From contig JAFSBD010000336.1 of NCBI GenBank assembly GCA_017442025.1, positions 1 through 7,642 on the forward strand: a DNA stretch of 7,642 nucleotides, read 5' to 3'. The notes under the pieces were generated by a model. It was not told the origin of the DNA. It made no database searches and saw only the letters and a program-made list of their open reading frames with translations. The position numbers and the translations under genes were made by a program. The DNA comes from Clostridia bacterium (GTDB taxonomy: Bacteria; Bacillota; Clostridia; Oscillospirales; QAKW01). This document shows, one piece after another, positions 1 through 4,693 of this stretch (its first letter is position 1; the number at the start of each line of letters is the position of its first letter).

Positions 1-72
1 CGCCATTAATTATACACTAACCAGTTTTCATCTGTTGTTTGAGTTGATAACTCATTCTGTGTTCTATTATTG
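1..72. other. Intergenic edge with weak leftward promoter-like sequence
   Basis: No gene is supported here. On the minus strand a TATAAT lies at 9-14, but no good -35 box sits 16-18 bp upstream (best match 3/6), so a leftward promoter for a gene beyond the edge is only possible. A small dyad, GAGTT-GAT-AACTC, occupies 41-53. The stretch lies just downstream of the copy A terminator. Confidence 0.25.
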
Positions 73-99
73 AAAAATAAAAGCCGCCCGTTGGGCGGC
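73..99 (-). terminator. Intrinsic terminator ending copy A
   Basis: On the minus strand a GCCGCCC/GGGCGGC stem of 7 bp (99-93 with 89-83, 3-nt loop) is followed at once by TTTTATTTTT (82-73). This is a good rho-independent terminator. It closes the candidate RNA and the upstream tRNA Thr-Tyr transcription unit. In copy B the sixth pair of the stem is G-C instead of C-G, so the helix is conserved with a compensatory change. Confidence 0.75.
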
Positions 100-304
100 G
101 GTAGGGGGCACTTTTGAAAGAAAGCAGAGATGAAGAAATTCCAAAGCATAGTGGATACTCTGCGCTCAGCATTTTTTCGGCCGCTCCGAGCGGCAAACGA
201 AAAAATCGCTGTGCTCGAGACTTCACAGTCCGCAACACCTATCGCGGCGTTGCGGCTGCTGCGACGAACGATTTTTCCTAAAGGAAAAATCATTCGAAGC
301 CGCA
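73..304 (-). ncRNA. Candidate structured RNA element, copy A
   Basis: I do not recognise this family. Read on the minus strand, the order is as follows. Helix H1 (295-283 with 278-266, 13 bp, UUUA loop). Helix H2 (255-249 with 236-230, plus an outer CAG/CUG and one bulged A). A linker holding GTCTCGAGC. Helix H3 (206-198 with 179-171, then a 3-nt bulge and a 6-bp inner stem 194-189 with 185-180). The motif AGAGTATC, a ~55-nt linker with TGCCCC, and terminator helix H4 (99-93 with 89-83). Copy B at 1931-2160 shares the order, motifs and bulges, while the paired bases differ compensatorily. Two imperfect pairs (269/292 and 237/248) are G-U wobbles on the minus strand but A-C mismatches on the plus strand, which favours a minus-strand RNA. 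No own promoter was found, so transcription may come by readthrough from tRNA-Tyr. It could instead be a DNA repeat spread in the genome. No plausible protein is encoded. Confidence 0.6.
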
Positions 305-305
305 G

Positions 306-361
306 CTCCCACCAACGAATAAGGGCAGTCCTTTCGGACTGCCCTGATTCGGTGGTGGGAG
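306..361. repeat. Long inverted repeat containing the tRNA-Tyr 3' end
   Basis: Arms 306-331 and 336-361 pair in 24 of 26 positions around a 4-nt loop. The inner 10 bp are the trailer hairpin. The outer part pairs the last 9 nt of tRNA-Tyr (353-361: CCA, discriminator and five acceptor bases) with an inverted copy at 306-314. The mismatches are 315/352 and 321/346. The same arrangement, with the same 9-nt extent, surrounds the tRNA-Arg terminator at 2161-2219. Confidence 0.8.
322..345 (-). terminator. Trailer hairpin of the tRNA-Thr/Tyr operon
   Basis: A perfect 10-bp GC-rich stem (322-331 with 336-345) closes a GAAA tetraloop on the minus strand, 7 nt beyond the tRNA-Tyr CCA. What follows is TATTCGTT, only moderately T-rich, so termination may be leaky. 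That would allow copy A to be transcribed from the tRNA promoter. It may also serve as a processing signal for the tRNA 3' end. Confidence 0.55.
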
Positions 362-437
362 AGAGTGGAGTCGAACCACGGAAGCAAGATGCAACAGATT
401 TACAGTCTGCCCCCTTTGGCCACTCGGGAACTCTCCC
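353..437 (-). tRNA. tRNA-Tyr (anticodon GTA)
   Basis: An 85-nt class II tRNA with the long variable arm expected of bacterial tRNA-Tyr. The acceptor GGGAGAG (437-431) pairs with CTCTCCC (363-357). The anticodon loop reads CTGTAAA, so the anticodon is GTA. The T loop is GTTCGA-type and CCA is encoded at 355-353. It lies 3 nt downstream of tRNA-Thr, so the two are cotranscribed and must be separated by RNase P and a 3' nuclease. Its 3' end takes part in the long inverted repeat at 306-361. Confidence 0.97.
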
Positions 438-440
438 ATA

Positions 441-516
441 TGGAGCTGGCGAACGGAATCGAACCATCAACCTGCTGATTACAAATCAGCTGCTCTGCCA
501 ATTGAGCTACGCCAGC
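441..516 (-). tRNA. tRNA-Thr (anticodon TGT)
   Basis: A 76-nt cloverleaf. The acceptor GCTGGCG (516-510) pairs with CGCCAGC, the D-arm contains AGCTCAATTGGCAGAGC, and the anticodon stem-loop reads CTGATTTGTAATCAG with anticodon TGT. The T arm holds GGTTCGATTCC, the discriminator is T and CCA is encoded at 443-441. It is the first gene of a two-tRNA operon with a consensus promoter at 563-591. Spurious reading frames cross it on both strands. Confidence 0.97.
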
Positions 517-562
517 GTATTCGCCGCCTTTGTTGATAGCGACTCGCATCGTTACCTTAAAT

Positions 563-591
563 AGTATAATCACTCGGGCGGGTTTTGTCAA
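563..591 (-). promoter_or_regulatory. Promoter of the tRNA Thr-Tyr operon
   Basis: TTGACA (591-586), a 17-bp spacer and TATACT (568-563) make a near-perfect sigma-A-type promoter, as expected for stable RNA genes. The start should fall near 557-555, giving a ~40-nt leader before tRNA-Thr. The -35 box overlaps the TGA stop codon of bioY (590-588). I see no terminator between them, so bioY transcripts probably also enter the tRNAs. Confidence 0.88.
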
Positions 592-1109
592 TATCTTTTT
601 TTGAAAAATCCCAATTTATTTGCCAGCCACGCGGCAAAGGCAACGCAAAGCACATCCTTGAGCAGATAGGGCATCGAAACCGCCAAAAAACTCGGCCAAA
701 GGCCTTGGGCGGTAATCTGCCCATACCATACCACTCCCAGCAGATGGCAGGCCAGCATCCCGCCGATCCCCGCAAGCACCGAAAGAGGGCGGTTTTTAAG
801 CGGCAGGCCGCAACAGGCCGCCACCACCAAAAAGCCCCATAAAAACCCTGCCGTCGGCCCGCCGAACAGCCAGCCGAAACCGCCCGCGAAGCCCGAATAG
901 AGGGGCAAGCCGATCCCGCCCAAAAGCAGGTAGACCGCCACCGCCGCGCTCGCCCATTTCCAACCCAGGCTATAGCCGCAAAGGGCGACTGCCAAGGTTT
1001 GCAATGTGATGGGAATCCCTGCAGGCAGGGGCAAAGCCACCTGGGAACAGACTGCGATCAACGCGCAAAACACCCCCGCGCGGATCATTCCGCGTGAGAC
1101 GCCCTTCAT
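588..1109 (-). CDS. bioY: BioY, biotin-binding subunit of an ECF transporter
   Basis: A 173-aa, very hydrophobic membrane protein of the BioY family, at the usual length. BioY is the S component that binds biotin and works with an ECF energising module (two ATPases and EcfT). Family signatures visible are PITLQTLAV (33-41), YLLLGGIGLPLYSGFAGG (60-77), GGPTAGFLWGF (83-93), H122 in the later core, and PYLLKDVLCVAFAAWLA (147-163) with K151-D152. The start codon overlaps the birA stop as ATGA, and GGAG at 1121-1118 lies 8 nt upstream inside birA, which indicates translational coupling. No ECF ATPase or EcfT gene is in view, so it probably shares a module encoded elsewhere. Pairing with the ligase suggests biotin salvage; absence of biotin synthesis cannot be judged from this window. 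Confidence 0.95.
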   Translation of the reverse strand: MKGVSRGMIRAGVFCALIAVCSQVALPLPAGIPITLQTLAVALCGYSLGWKWASAAVAVYLLLGGIGLPLYSGFAGGFGWLFGGPTAGFLWGFLVVAACCGLPLKNRPLSVLAGIGGMLACHLLGVVWYGQITAQGLWPSFLAVSMPYLLKDVLCVAFAAWLANKLGFFKKRY

Positions 1110-1885
1110 CGGTAATTCTCCAACTGCACTTCGCCCGATAAAAAGGCGTGGCGCACACCATCCGCATCCTCTAAAAGCAACGCTCCATCCTCACGGATGC
1201 CAACTACACGCCCCTCGATCCGCTCATTCCCCCTTAGGGCGGTAACCCACCGATCCTGCAGATAGGAGCGTTGGCGGTATTGGGTCATCAACGCCCCATC
1301 CTCCAGGCGGGAATACCAAGCAAAAAAGCGATCCAGCACCGCCGCGGCCAGCCGCGCCCGCAGATCCTCTCCGAGCGACTCTTCCGCCAGCGCGCCCGCA
1401 ATAGACTCCAGCGAACCAAACCCTTCCTTCGGGGCGAAGACATTGATCCCAATGCCCAAAACGCAATGGTTCAGCCCGCCCTTCGCATCAAACGCCCCTT
1501 CGGCCAAAATACCGCAAACCTTTTTATCGGCAAGATAAAGATCGTTGACCCATTTGATCTGCAGATCGATCCCTAAAACGGCCTCCGCCGCCTCGGCAAC
1601 CGCCACTCCTGCGGCGGCGGTGATCTTCAGCGGATCGGCCACCTTCCCTTGGGGGCGCAGGAGGATCGAAAAATAAAGACCGCTCCCCGCGGGAGAGAAA
1701 AAGGAACGGCCCATCCGCCCCTTCCCTGCGGTTTGTTGCTCAGCAAAAAGAACGGTGCCTTCCGGGGCTCCGGCCTCCGCCATCGTCCGCACCGCCCGAT
1801 TAGTGGAATCGATCTGATCCACCACCGCAATATGATACTCGCCCTTGGCAAAATCGGCGATCTTTTGAGAAGTAAGTTTGTTCAT
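1106..1885 (-). CDS. birA: Biotin-[acetyl-CoA-carboxylase] ligase, no DNA-binding domain
   Basis: This 259-aa enzyme forms biotinyl-AMP and transfers biotin to a lysine of carboxylase carrier proteins. Visible motifs are DSTN (26-29), the biotin/AMP loop QTAGKGRMGRSFFS (51-64, the GRGRRGR equivalent), KWVNDLY with catalytic K111 (111-117), KVCGIL (122-127) and GIGINV (144-149). The C-terminal small domain includes GRVVGIREDGALLL (225-238). Only about 20 residues precede the catalytic domain, so the helix-turn-helix of the repressor-type BirA is absent; this form should not regulate biotin genes itself. An in-frame TAA four codons upstream makes ATG 1885 the earliest possible start. There is no Shine-Dalgarno sequence, and the promoter places the transcript start at the ATG. 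It overlaps bioY by 4 nt. Confidence 0.95.
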   Translation of the reverse strand: MNKLTSQKIADFAKGEYHIAVVDQIDSTNRAVRTMAEAGAPEGTVLFAEQQTAGKGRMGRSFFSPAGSGLYFSILLRPQGKVADPLKITAAAGVAVAEAAEAVLGIDLQIKWVNDLYLADKKVCGILAEGAFDAKGGLNHCVLGIGINVFAPKEGFGSLESIAGALAEESLGEDLRARLAAAVLDRFFAWYSRLEDGALMTQYRQRSYLQDRWVTALRGNERIEGRVVGIREDGALLLEDADGVRHAFLSGEVQLENYR

Positions 1886-1891
1886 GAGGTT

Positions 1892-1920
1892 ATTTTAGCA
1901 TAAAAGAAGTGAGATGGCAA
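1892..1920 (-). promoter_or_regulatory. birA-bioY promoter, apparently leaderless
   Basis: TTGCCA (1920-1915), a 17-bp spacer ending in TGC, and TAAAAT (1897-1892) form an extended -10 promoter. The hexamer ends 6 bp before the birA ATG, so the normal start (about 7 nt after the -10) is the A of ATG at 1885. The intervening AACCTC offers no ribosome binding site. It lies just after the copy B terminator. Confidence 0.75.
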
Positions 1921-1930
1921 ATGAAGATTT

Positions 1931-1958
1931 AAAAAGATAGAGCCGCGCGATGCGCGGC
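1931..1958 (-). terminator. Terminator-like hairpin ending copy B
   Basis: On the minus strand a GCCGCGC/GCGCGGC stem of 7 bp (1958-1952 with 1948-1942, 3-nt loop) is followed by TCTATCTTTTT. The T tract is interrupted, so it is weaker than the copy A terminator. It would insulate birA from the upstream tRNA-Arg unit. Confidence 0.6.
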
Positions 1959-2160
1959 GGAATGGGGCAATTGTAAATGCTTGTGCGAAAAGGAAGATTG
2001 CAGACAAAGAAGATACTCTCCGCCGCACCGATTTTTCGAGCCGCAGGTCGGCGGCTTGACGAAAAATCGATACGCTCCGAGACACGGCAGTCCGCCCATT
2101 ATCGATGGGCGGCTGCCTCAACGAACCATTTTGCTTTGCAAAATGGTTCAAATCTTCGGA
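1931..2160 (-). ncRNA. Candidate structured RNA element, copy B
   Basis: Second copy of the element at 73-304, in the same orientation. On the minus strand it shows H1 (2149-2138 with 2134-2123, 12 bp, AAA loop), then H2 (2112-2105 with 2099-2092, one bulged A, outer GGCAG/CTGCC). Next come the motif GTCTCGGAGC and H3 (2069-2060 with 2038-2029, 10 bp), with a 3-nt bulge and inner stem 2056-2051 with 2044-2039. AGAGTATC, a linker with TTGCCCC and terminator H4 (1958-1931) follow. Helix lengths, the bulged A in H2, the 3-nt bulge in H3 and the linker motifs match copy A, but helix bases differ and still pair. It follows the tRNA-Arg terminator and ends right before the birA promoter. No clear promoter of its own is visible: TTGACG at 2170-2165 has no matching -10. 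I cannot name the family. Confidence 0.6.
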
Positions 2161-2210
2161 AGCGCGTCAATAAAAAAAGACCATCACCGGACGGTGTGGT
2201 CTTTTTTTAT

Positions 2211-2219
<9 letters not shown>
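2161..2219. repeat. Long inverted repeat containing the tRNA-Arg 3' end
   Basis: Arms 2161-2188 and 2193-2219 pair almost completely, with one bulge at 2184 and a T/G position at 2167/2213. The core is the tRNA-Arg terminator. The outer part is an inverted copy (2161-2169) of the last 9 nt of tRNA-Arg (2211-2219). The extent, five acceptor bases plus discriminator plus CCA, is identical to that at tRNA-Tyr (306-361). Confidence 0.8.
2172..2208 (-). terminator. Bidirectional terminator of tRNA-Arg
   Basis: A GACCA/TGGTC plus CACC/GGTG stem with one bulge (2179-2201) is flanked by seven A's (2172-2178) and seven T's (2202-2208). It is thus an efficient-looking intrinsic terminator on both strands. 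On the minus strand it begins 2 nt after the tRNA CCA. Confidence 0.88.
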
Positions 2220-2287
<68 letters not shown>

Positions 2288-2291
2288 ATAC

Positions 2292-2354
2292 ATTGGGGCT
2301 TTCTCAAAGCGAATAATATAATATCATACATTTTCGCTAAAATCAAGCCCCAAT
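2292..2354. repeat. Inverted repeat bracketing the tRNA-Arg promoter
   Basis: A perfect 10-bp arm pair (2292-2301 with 2345-2354) and an inner 6-bp pair (2308-2313 with 2333-2338) are separated by symmetrical 6-nt internal loops, with a 19-nt AT-rich apex. The apex contains the -10 box of the tRNA-Arg promoter. No T tract follows on either strand at the usual distance, so it is not a standard terminator for the upstream LCP gene. Confidence 0.7.
2318..2346 (-). promoter_or_regulatory. tRNA-Arg promoter
   Basis: TTGATT (2346-2341), a 17-bp spacer and TATTAT (2323-2318) give a good promoter with a predicted leader of about 25 nt. It sits within an inverted repeat (2292-2354). There is no terminator between the LCP stop codon and this promoter. 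Confidence 0.75.
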
Positions 2355-2363
2355 TTTATTTTT

Positions 2364-3362
2364 TTATTCCACCCCTTCGGGCAAGGTTCCTTCGTAGATA
2401 AAGTTGCGGATATTCTGGTTTCCTTTTTCCACTCTATACAGCCGATACCAGACCCCATCGATCATATTGCCCGAATTGATCCAATCCTGTTGCAGGGGAA
2501 AGACCGCCTGGCGGATGGTATAGCCCGAGAGCACCACCTTCATGGCGACGGAGGTAACCTCGCCGGAATTGAGGGTTGTCTGGACCAGGGAAAGCAGGGT
2601 TTTGGCGATATTGGGATATTCCAGAATACTCTTTTCCTTCACCCGCGCCAGGCATGCATTGAGAATGATCTCATGCATACTGGCCCGCACGCTGGTTCCG
2701 CCCACCGATTTGCGCACCCGCGCCATGCAGAGCGCCTGCGCACCCTGCAAGAGCTGCTCGCCGCCCTTCTGGATGGCGGGCACTTTGGTTTTATAGCGAA
2801 TATTATAGTCGTTGATCATGGCGTTGACTTCCCGCAAGTATTTTTCCGGGACCTCCATCCGCACCCCGCCCAGCGTATCGATCACCTTCACCATGTTGGT
2901 GAAGTTGACCACCGCATAGTCGGTGATGTCCAGATTAAAGTTTTGGTTCAACGTCTTGACGGCCAGTTGCGGACCGCCGAAGGCATAGGCGTGGTTGATC
3001 TTATCCTTACCGTGCCCTTCGATCTTCACATAGGTATCCCGCTCAATGGCTGAAAGGCGGACTTCCTTCTTCTTATGATCCAAGGTAACGACAATGATAC
3101 TGTCGCTTCGGCCTTCCATCCCGCTATCGGTGGTATCGATACCGAAAAGGGCGATATTAACGATACTCTTGGAATGATAGTCCTGCGCCTGGATGCCGAC
3201 CTCTTCTTGGGTAAGGTCCTCATCCACATTCAAACTGCCGAAGACATAGGTATACAGCCCCAGCAACACCCCGCCCAGCACCAAAAAGGTGGCCAGAAAG
3301 GAGAGCAGGAACTTCATCCAGAAGGTCCGAAAGATCTTTTTATTGAATTTAATCTCAAACAT
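2364..3362 (-). CDS. LytR-CpsA-Psr (LCP) family cell-wall ligase
   Basis: A 332-aa membrane-anchored protein. LCP enzymes transfer undecaprenyl-linked polymers such as teichoic acid or capsule onto peptidoglycan outside the cell. A basic N terminus is followed by one membrane helix (about 17-42), then the LCP domain from VNIALFGIDTTD (68-79). Visible motifs are GRSDSI (84-89), ERDTYVKI with R108-D109 (107-114), DKINHAYAFGG (120-130), VIDTLGGVRMEVP (160-172) and LLQGAQAL..ARVR (204-217). The usual GDxxRxxRQ signature is altered to GTSVRASMH (222-230): only R226 remains. The start has AAAGGAA at 3378-3372, 9 nt upstream. It lies 31 nt after ackA and is probably cotranscribed with it. Which polymer it handles cannot be told. 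Confidence 0.9.
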   Translation of the reverse strand: MFEIKFNKKIFRTFWMKFLLSFLATFLVLGGVLLGLYTYVFGSLNVDEDLTQEEVGIQAQDYHSKSIVNIALFGIDTTDSGMEGRSDSIIVVTLDHKKKEVRLSAIERDTYVKIEGHGKDKINHAYAFGGPQLAVKTLNQNFNLDITDYAVVNFTNMVKVIDTLGGVRMEVPEKYLREVNAMINDYNIRYKTKVPAIQKGGEQLLQGAQALCMARVRKSVGGTSVRASMHEIILNACLARVKEKSILEYPNIAKTLLSLVQTTLNSGEVTSVAMKVVLSGYTIRQAVFPLQQDWINSGNMIDGVWYRLYRVEKGNQNIRNFIYEGTLPEGVE

Positions 3363-3393
3363 GACCGTTTGTTCCTTTCAGGAGAAGGAGAAT

Positions 3394-4587
3394 TTACTTG
3401 GAGATAACCGCCAATGTCTGACGGGCGATGGCCAGCTCCTCGTTGGTGGGGATCACGCAGACCTTCACCTTGGAGTCCTCGGTGCTGACAATGCAGGCTT
3501 CCCCGCGCTTCTTATTCTTTTCGGGATCGATGGCCGCGCCCAGGAAGGCGAAGTTCTTAATGATATCTTCCCGCATGGCGGCGTTATTTTCACCGATACC
3601 TGCGGTAAAGACGATGGCATCCACCCCACCCATGGCGGCGGCATAGGAGCCGATGAACTTGGTTACCTGATAGGTAAACATATCCAAAGCCAGGCGGCAA
3701 CGCTCGTTGCCTTCCTCTGCGCCCGCATCCAGATCGCGGAAATCGCTGGACACGCCGGAAACGCCCAGCGCACCGCTCTTTTTATTCATGATATTGTTCA
3801 TCTCATCGGGGGTGAGACCCTCTTTATTCATGATGAACATGGCAACAGCGGGATCGATATCGCCGCAGCGAGTACCCATCATAAAGCCGGCCAGGGGAGT
3901 AAAGCCCATGGAGGTATCCACGCACTTGCCACCGTCCACCGCGGTGATGGAAGAGCCGTTGCCCAGATGGCAAGTAATGATCTTCAGGTCCTTGATATCC
4001 TTGCCCAGCAGCTTTGCGCACTCTTCGGAAACAAAGCCATGGGAAGTACCATGGAAGCCATAGCGGCGGATACCGTATTTCTCATAATACTCATAGGGGA
4101 TGGGATAGATGGCCGCGGTCTTGGGCATGCCATAGTGGAACGCGGTATCATAAACGGTTACCTGGGGAACGTCCTTGCCCATCACTTCCATGCAGGCGCG
4201 GATGCCGGTAACAGCCGGGGGATTATGCAGGGGAGCAAACTCGGCCAGACCGTCCAGAACGTTGACCTTCTCATCGTCCATAACGGTGGCTTCCACAAAG
4301 GTCTCCGCGCCATGAACGGTGCGATGGCCCACCGCCGCGATCTCGGAAACATCCTTGATGACGCCCCACTTGGCATCGGTCAGATGGCTCAGCACCACCT
4401 TGATGGCCTCGGCATGGTTGGGCATGGGATGATCCAGCTCCAGCTTCTCGCCGTTGGCATTATGAACAAACTTGCCGTCCAGCCCAATGCGGTCGCAAAG
4501 GCCTTTGGCCAGCACGCTCTCGTTTTCCATATCGATCAACTGATATTTGAGGGAAGAACTGCCGGCGTTGATAACTAAAATTTTCAT
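3394..4587 (-). CDS. ackA: Acetate kinase
   Basis: This 397-aa enzyme interconverts acetate + ATP and acetyl phosphate + ADP, the ATP-yielding step of acetate fermentation. The length is typical. Visible motifs are VINAGSSSLKY (5-15, N7), GHRTVHG (87-93, R89), HNPP (121-124), VYDTAFH (145-151, catalytic D147) and YGFHGTSH (176-183, H179). They continue with HLGNGSS (207-213), GFTPLAGFMMGTRCGDIDPA (228-247, R240), FTAGIGEN (327-334) and PTNEE with E383. All active-site residues expected from the Methanosarcina enzyme are present. AAAGGAG (4604-4598) lies 10 nt before the ATG. Codon use is strongly biased, as in highly expressed genes, and creates a long meaningless antisense frame. No pta gene is next to it in the window. 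The LCP gene follows in the same transcript; tmcAL is divergent. Confidence 0.98.
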   Translation of the reverse strand: MKILVINAGSSSLKYQLIDMENESVLAKGLCDRIGLDGKFVHNANGEKLELDHPMPNHAEAIKVVLSHLTDAKWGVIKDVSEIAAVGHRTVHGAETFVEATVMDDEKVNVLDGLAEFAPLHNPPAVTGIRACMEVMGKDVPQVTVYDTAFHYGMPKTAAIYPIPYEYYEKYGIRRYGFHGTSHGFVSEECAKLLGKDIKDLKIITCHLGNGSSITAVDGGKCVDTSMGFTPLAGFMMGTRCGDIDPAVAMFIMNKEGLTPDEMNNIMNKKSGALGVSGVSSDFRDLDAGAEEGNERCRLALDMFTYQVTKFIGSYAAAMGGVDAIVFTAGIGENNAAMREDIIKNFAFLGAAIDPEKNKKRGEACIVSTEDSKVKVCVIPTNEELAIARQTLAVISK

Positions 4588-4634
4588 GGTATTTTATCTC
4601 CTTTGAAAAAAATCCTTTTATTTTCCATCTATTC

Positions 4635-4663
4635 ATTATATAATAGAGAACAGAAAGTTTCAA
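4635..4663 (-). promoter_or_regulatory. ackA promoter
   Basis: TTGAAA (4663-4658), a 17-bp spacer and TATAAT (4640-4635) form a near-consensus promoter, giving a leader of about 40 nt before the ackA ATG. It is consistent with strong expression. Confidence 0.88.
4639..4644 (+). promoter_or_regulatory. Possible tmcAL -10 box overlapping the ackA -10
   Basis: TATAAT also reads on the plus strand at 4639-4644, overlapping the minus-strand TATAAT by 2 bp. No good -35 box is seen at the right distance (TTTTAT, 4616-4621), so this is a weak call. No better tmcAL promoter was found in the 106-bp gap. Confidence 0.35.
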
Positions 4664-4693
4664 CCGTTTTTTCAGAAAAGGAATGGGTTTTGG

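Noticed and set aside
73..304. 6S RNA, SRP RNA, RNase P RNA or tmRNA
   Set aside because: None of their signature elements is seen, such as the central bubble with a closing stem, the GGAA SRP loop, or a tRNA-like end. Two copies behind tRNAs also fit poorly.
306..361. T-box riboswitch, suggested by a UGG copy complementary to the tRNA CCA end
   Set aside because: No specifier stem, T-box core or downstream aminoacyl-tRNA synthetase gene; the complementarity is to the adjacent tRNA itself.
130..564. 144-codon open frame on the plus strand
   Set aside because: It runs antisense across tRNA-Tyr and tRNA-Thr and through copy A; no ribosome binding site or family resemblance.
3289..4578. 429-codon open frame antisense to ackA
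   Set aside because: It is a by-product of the strong codon bias of ackA, with no recognisable protein motifs.
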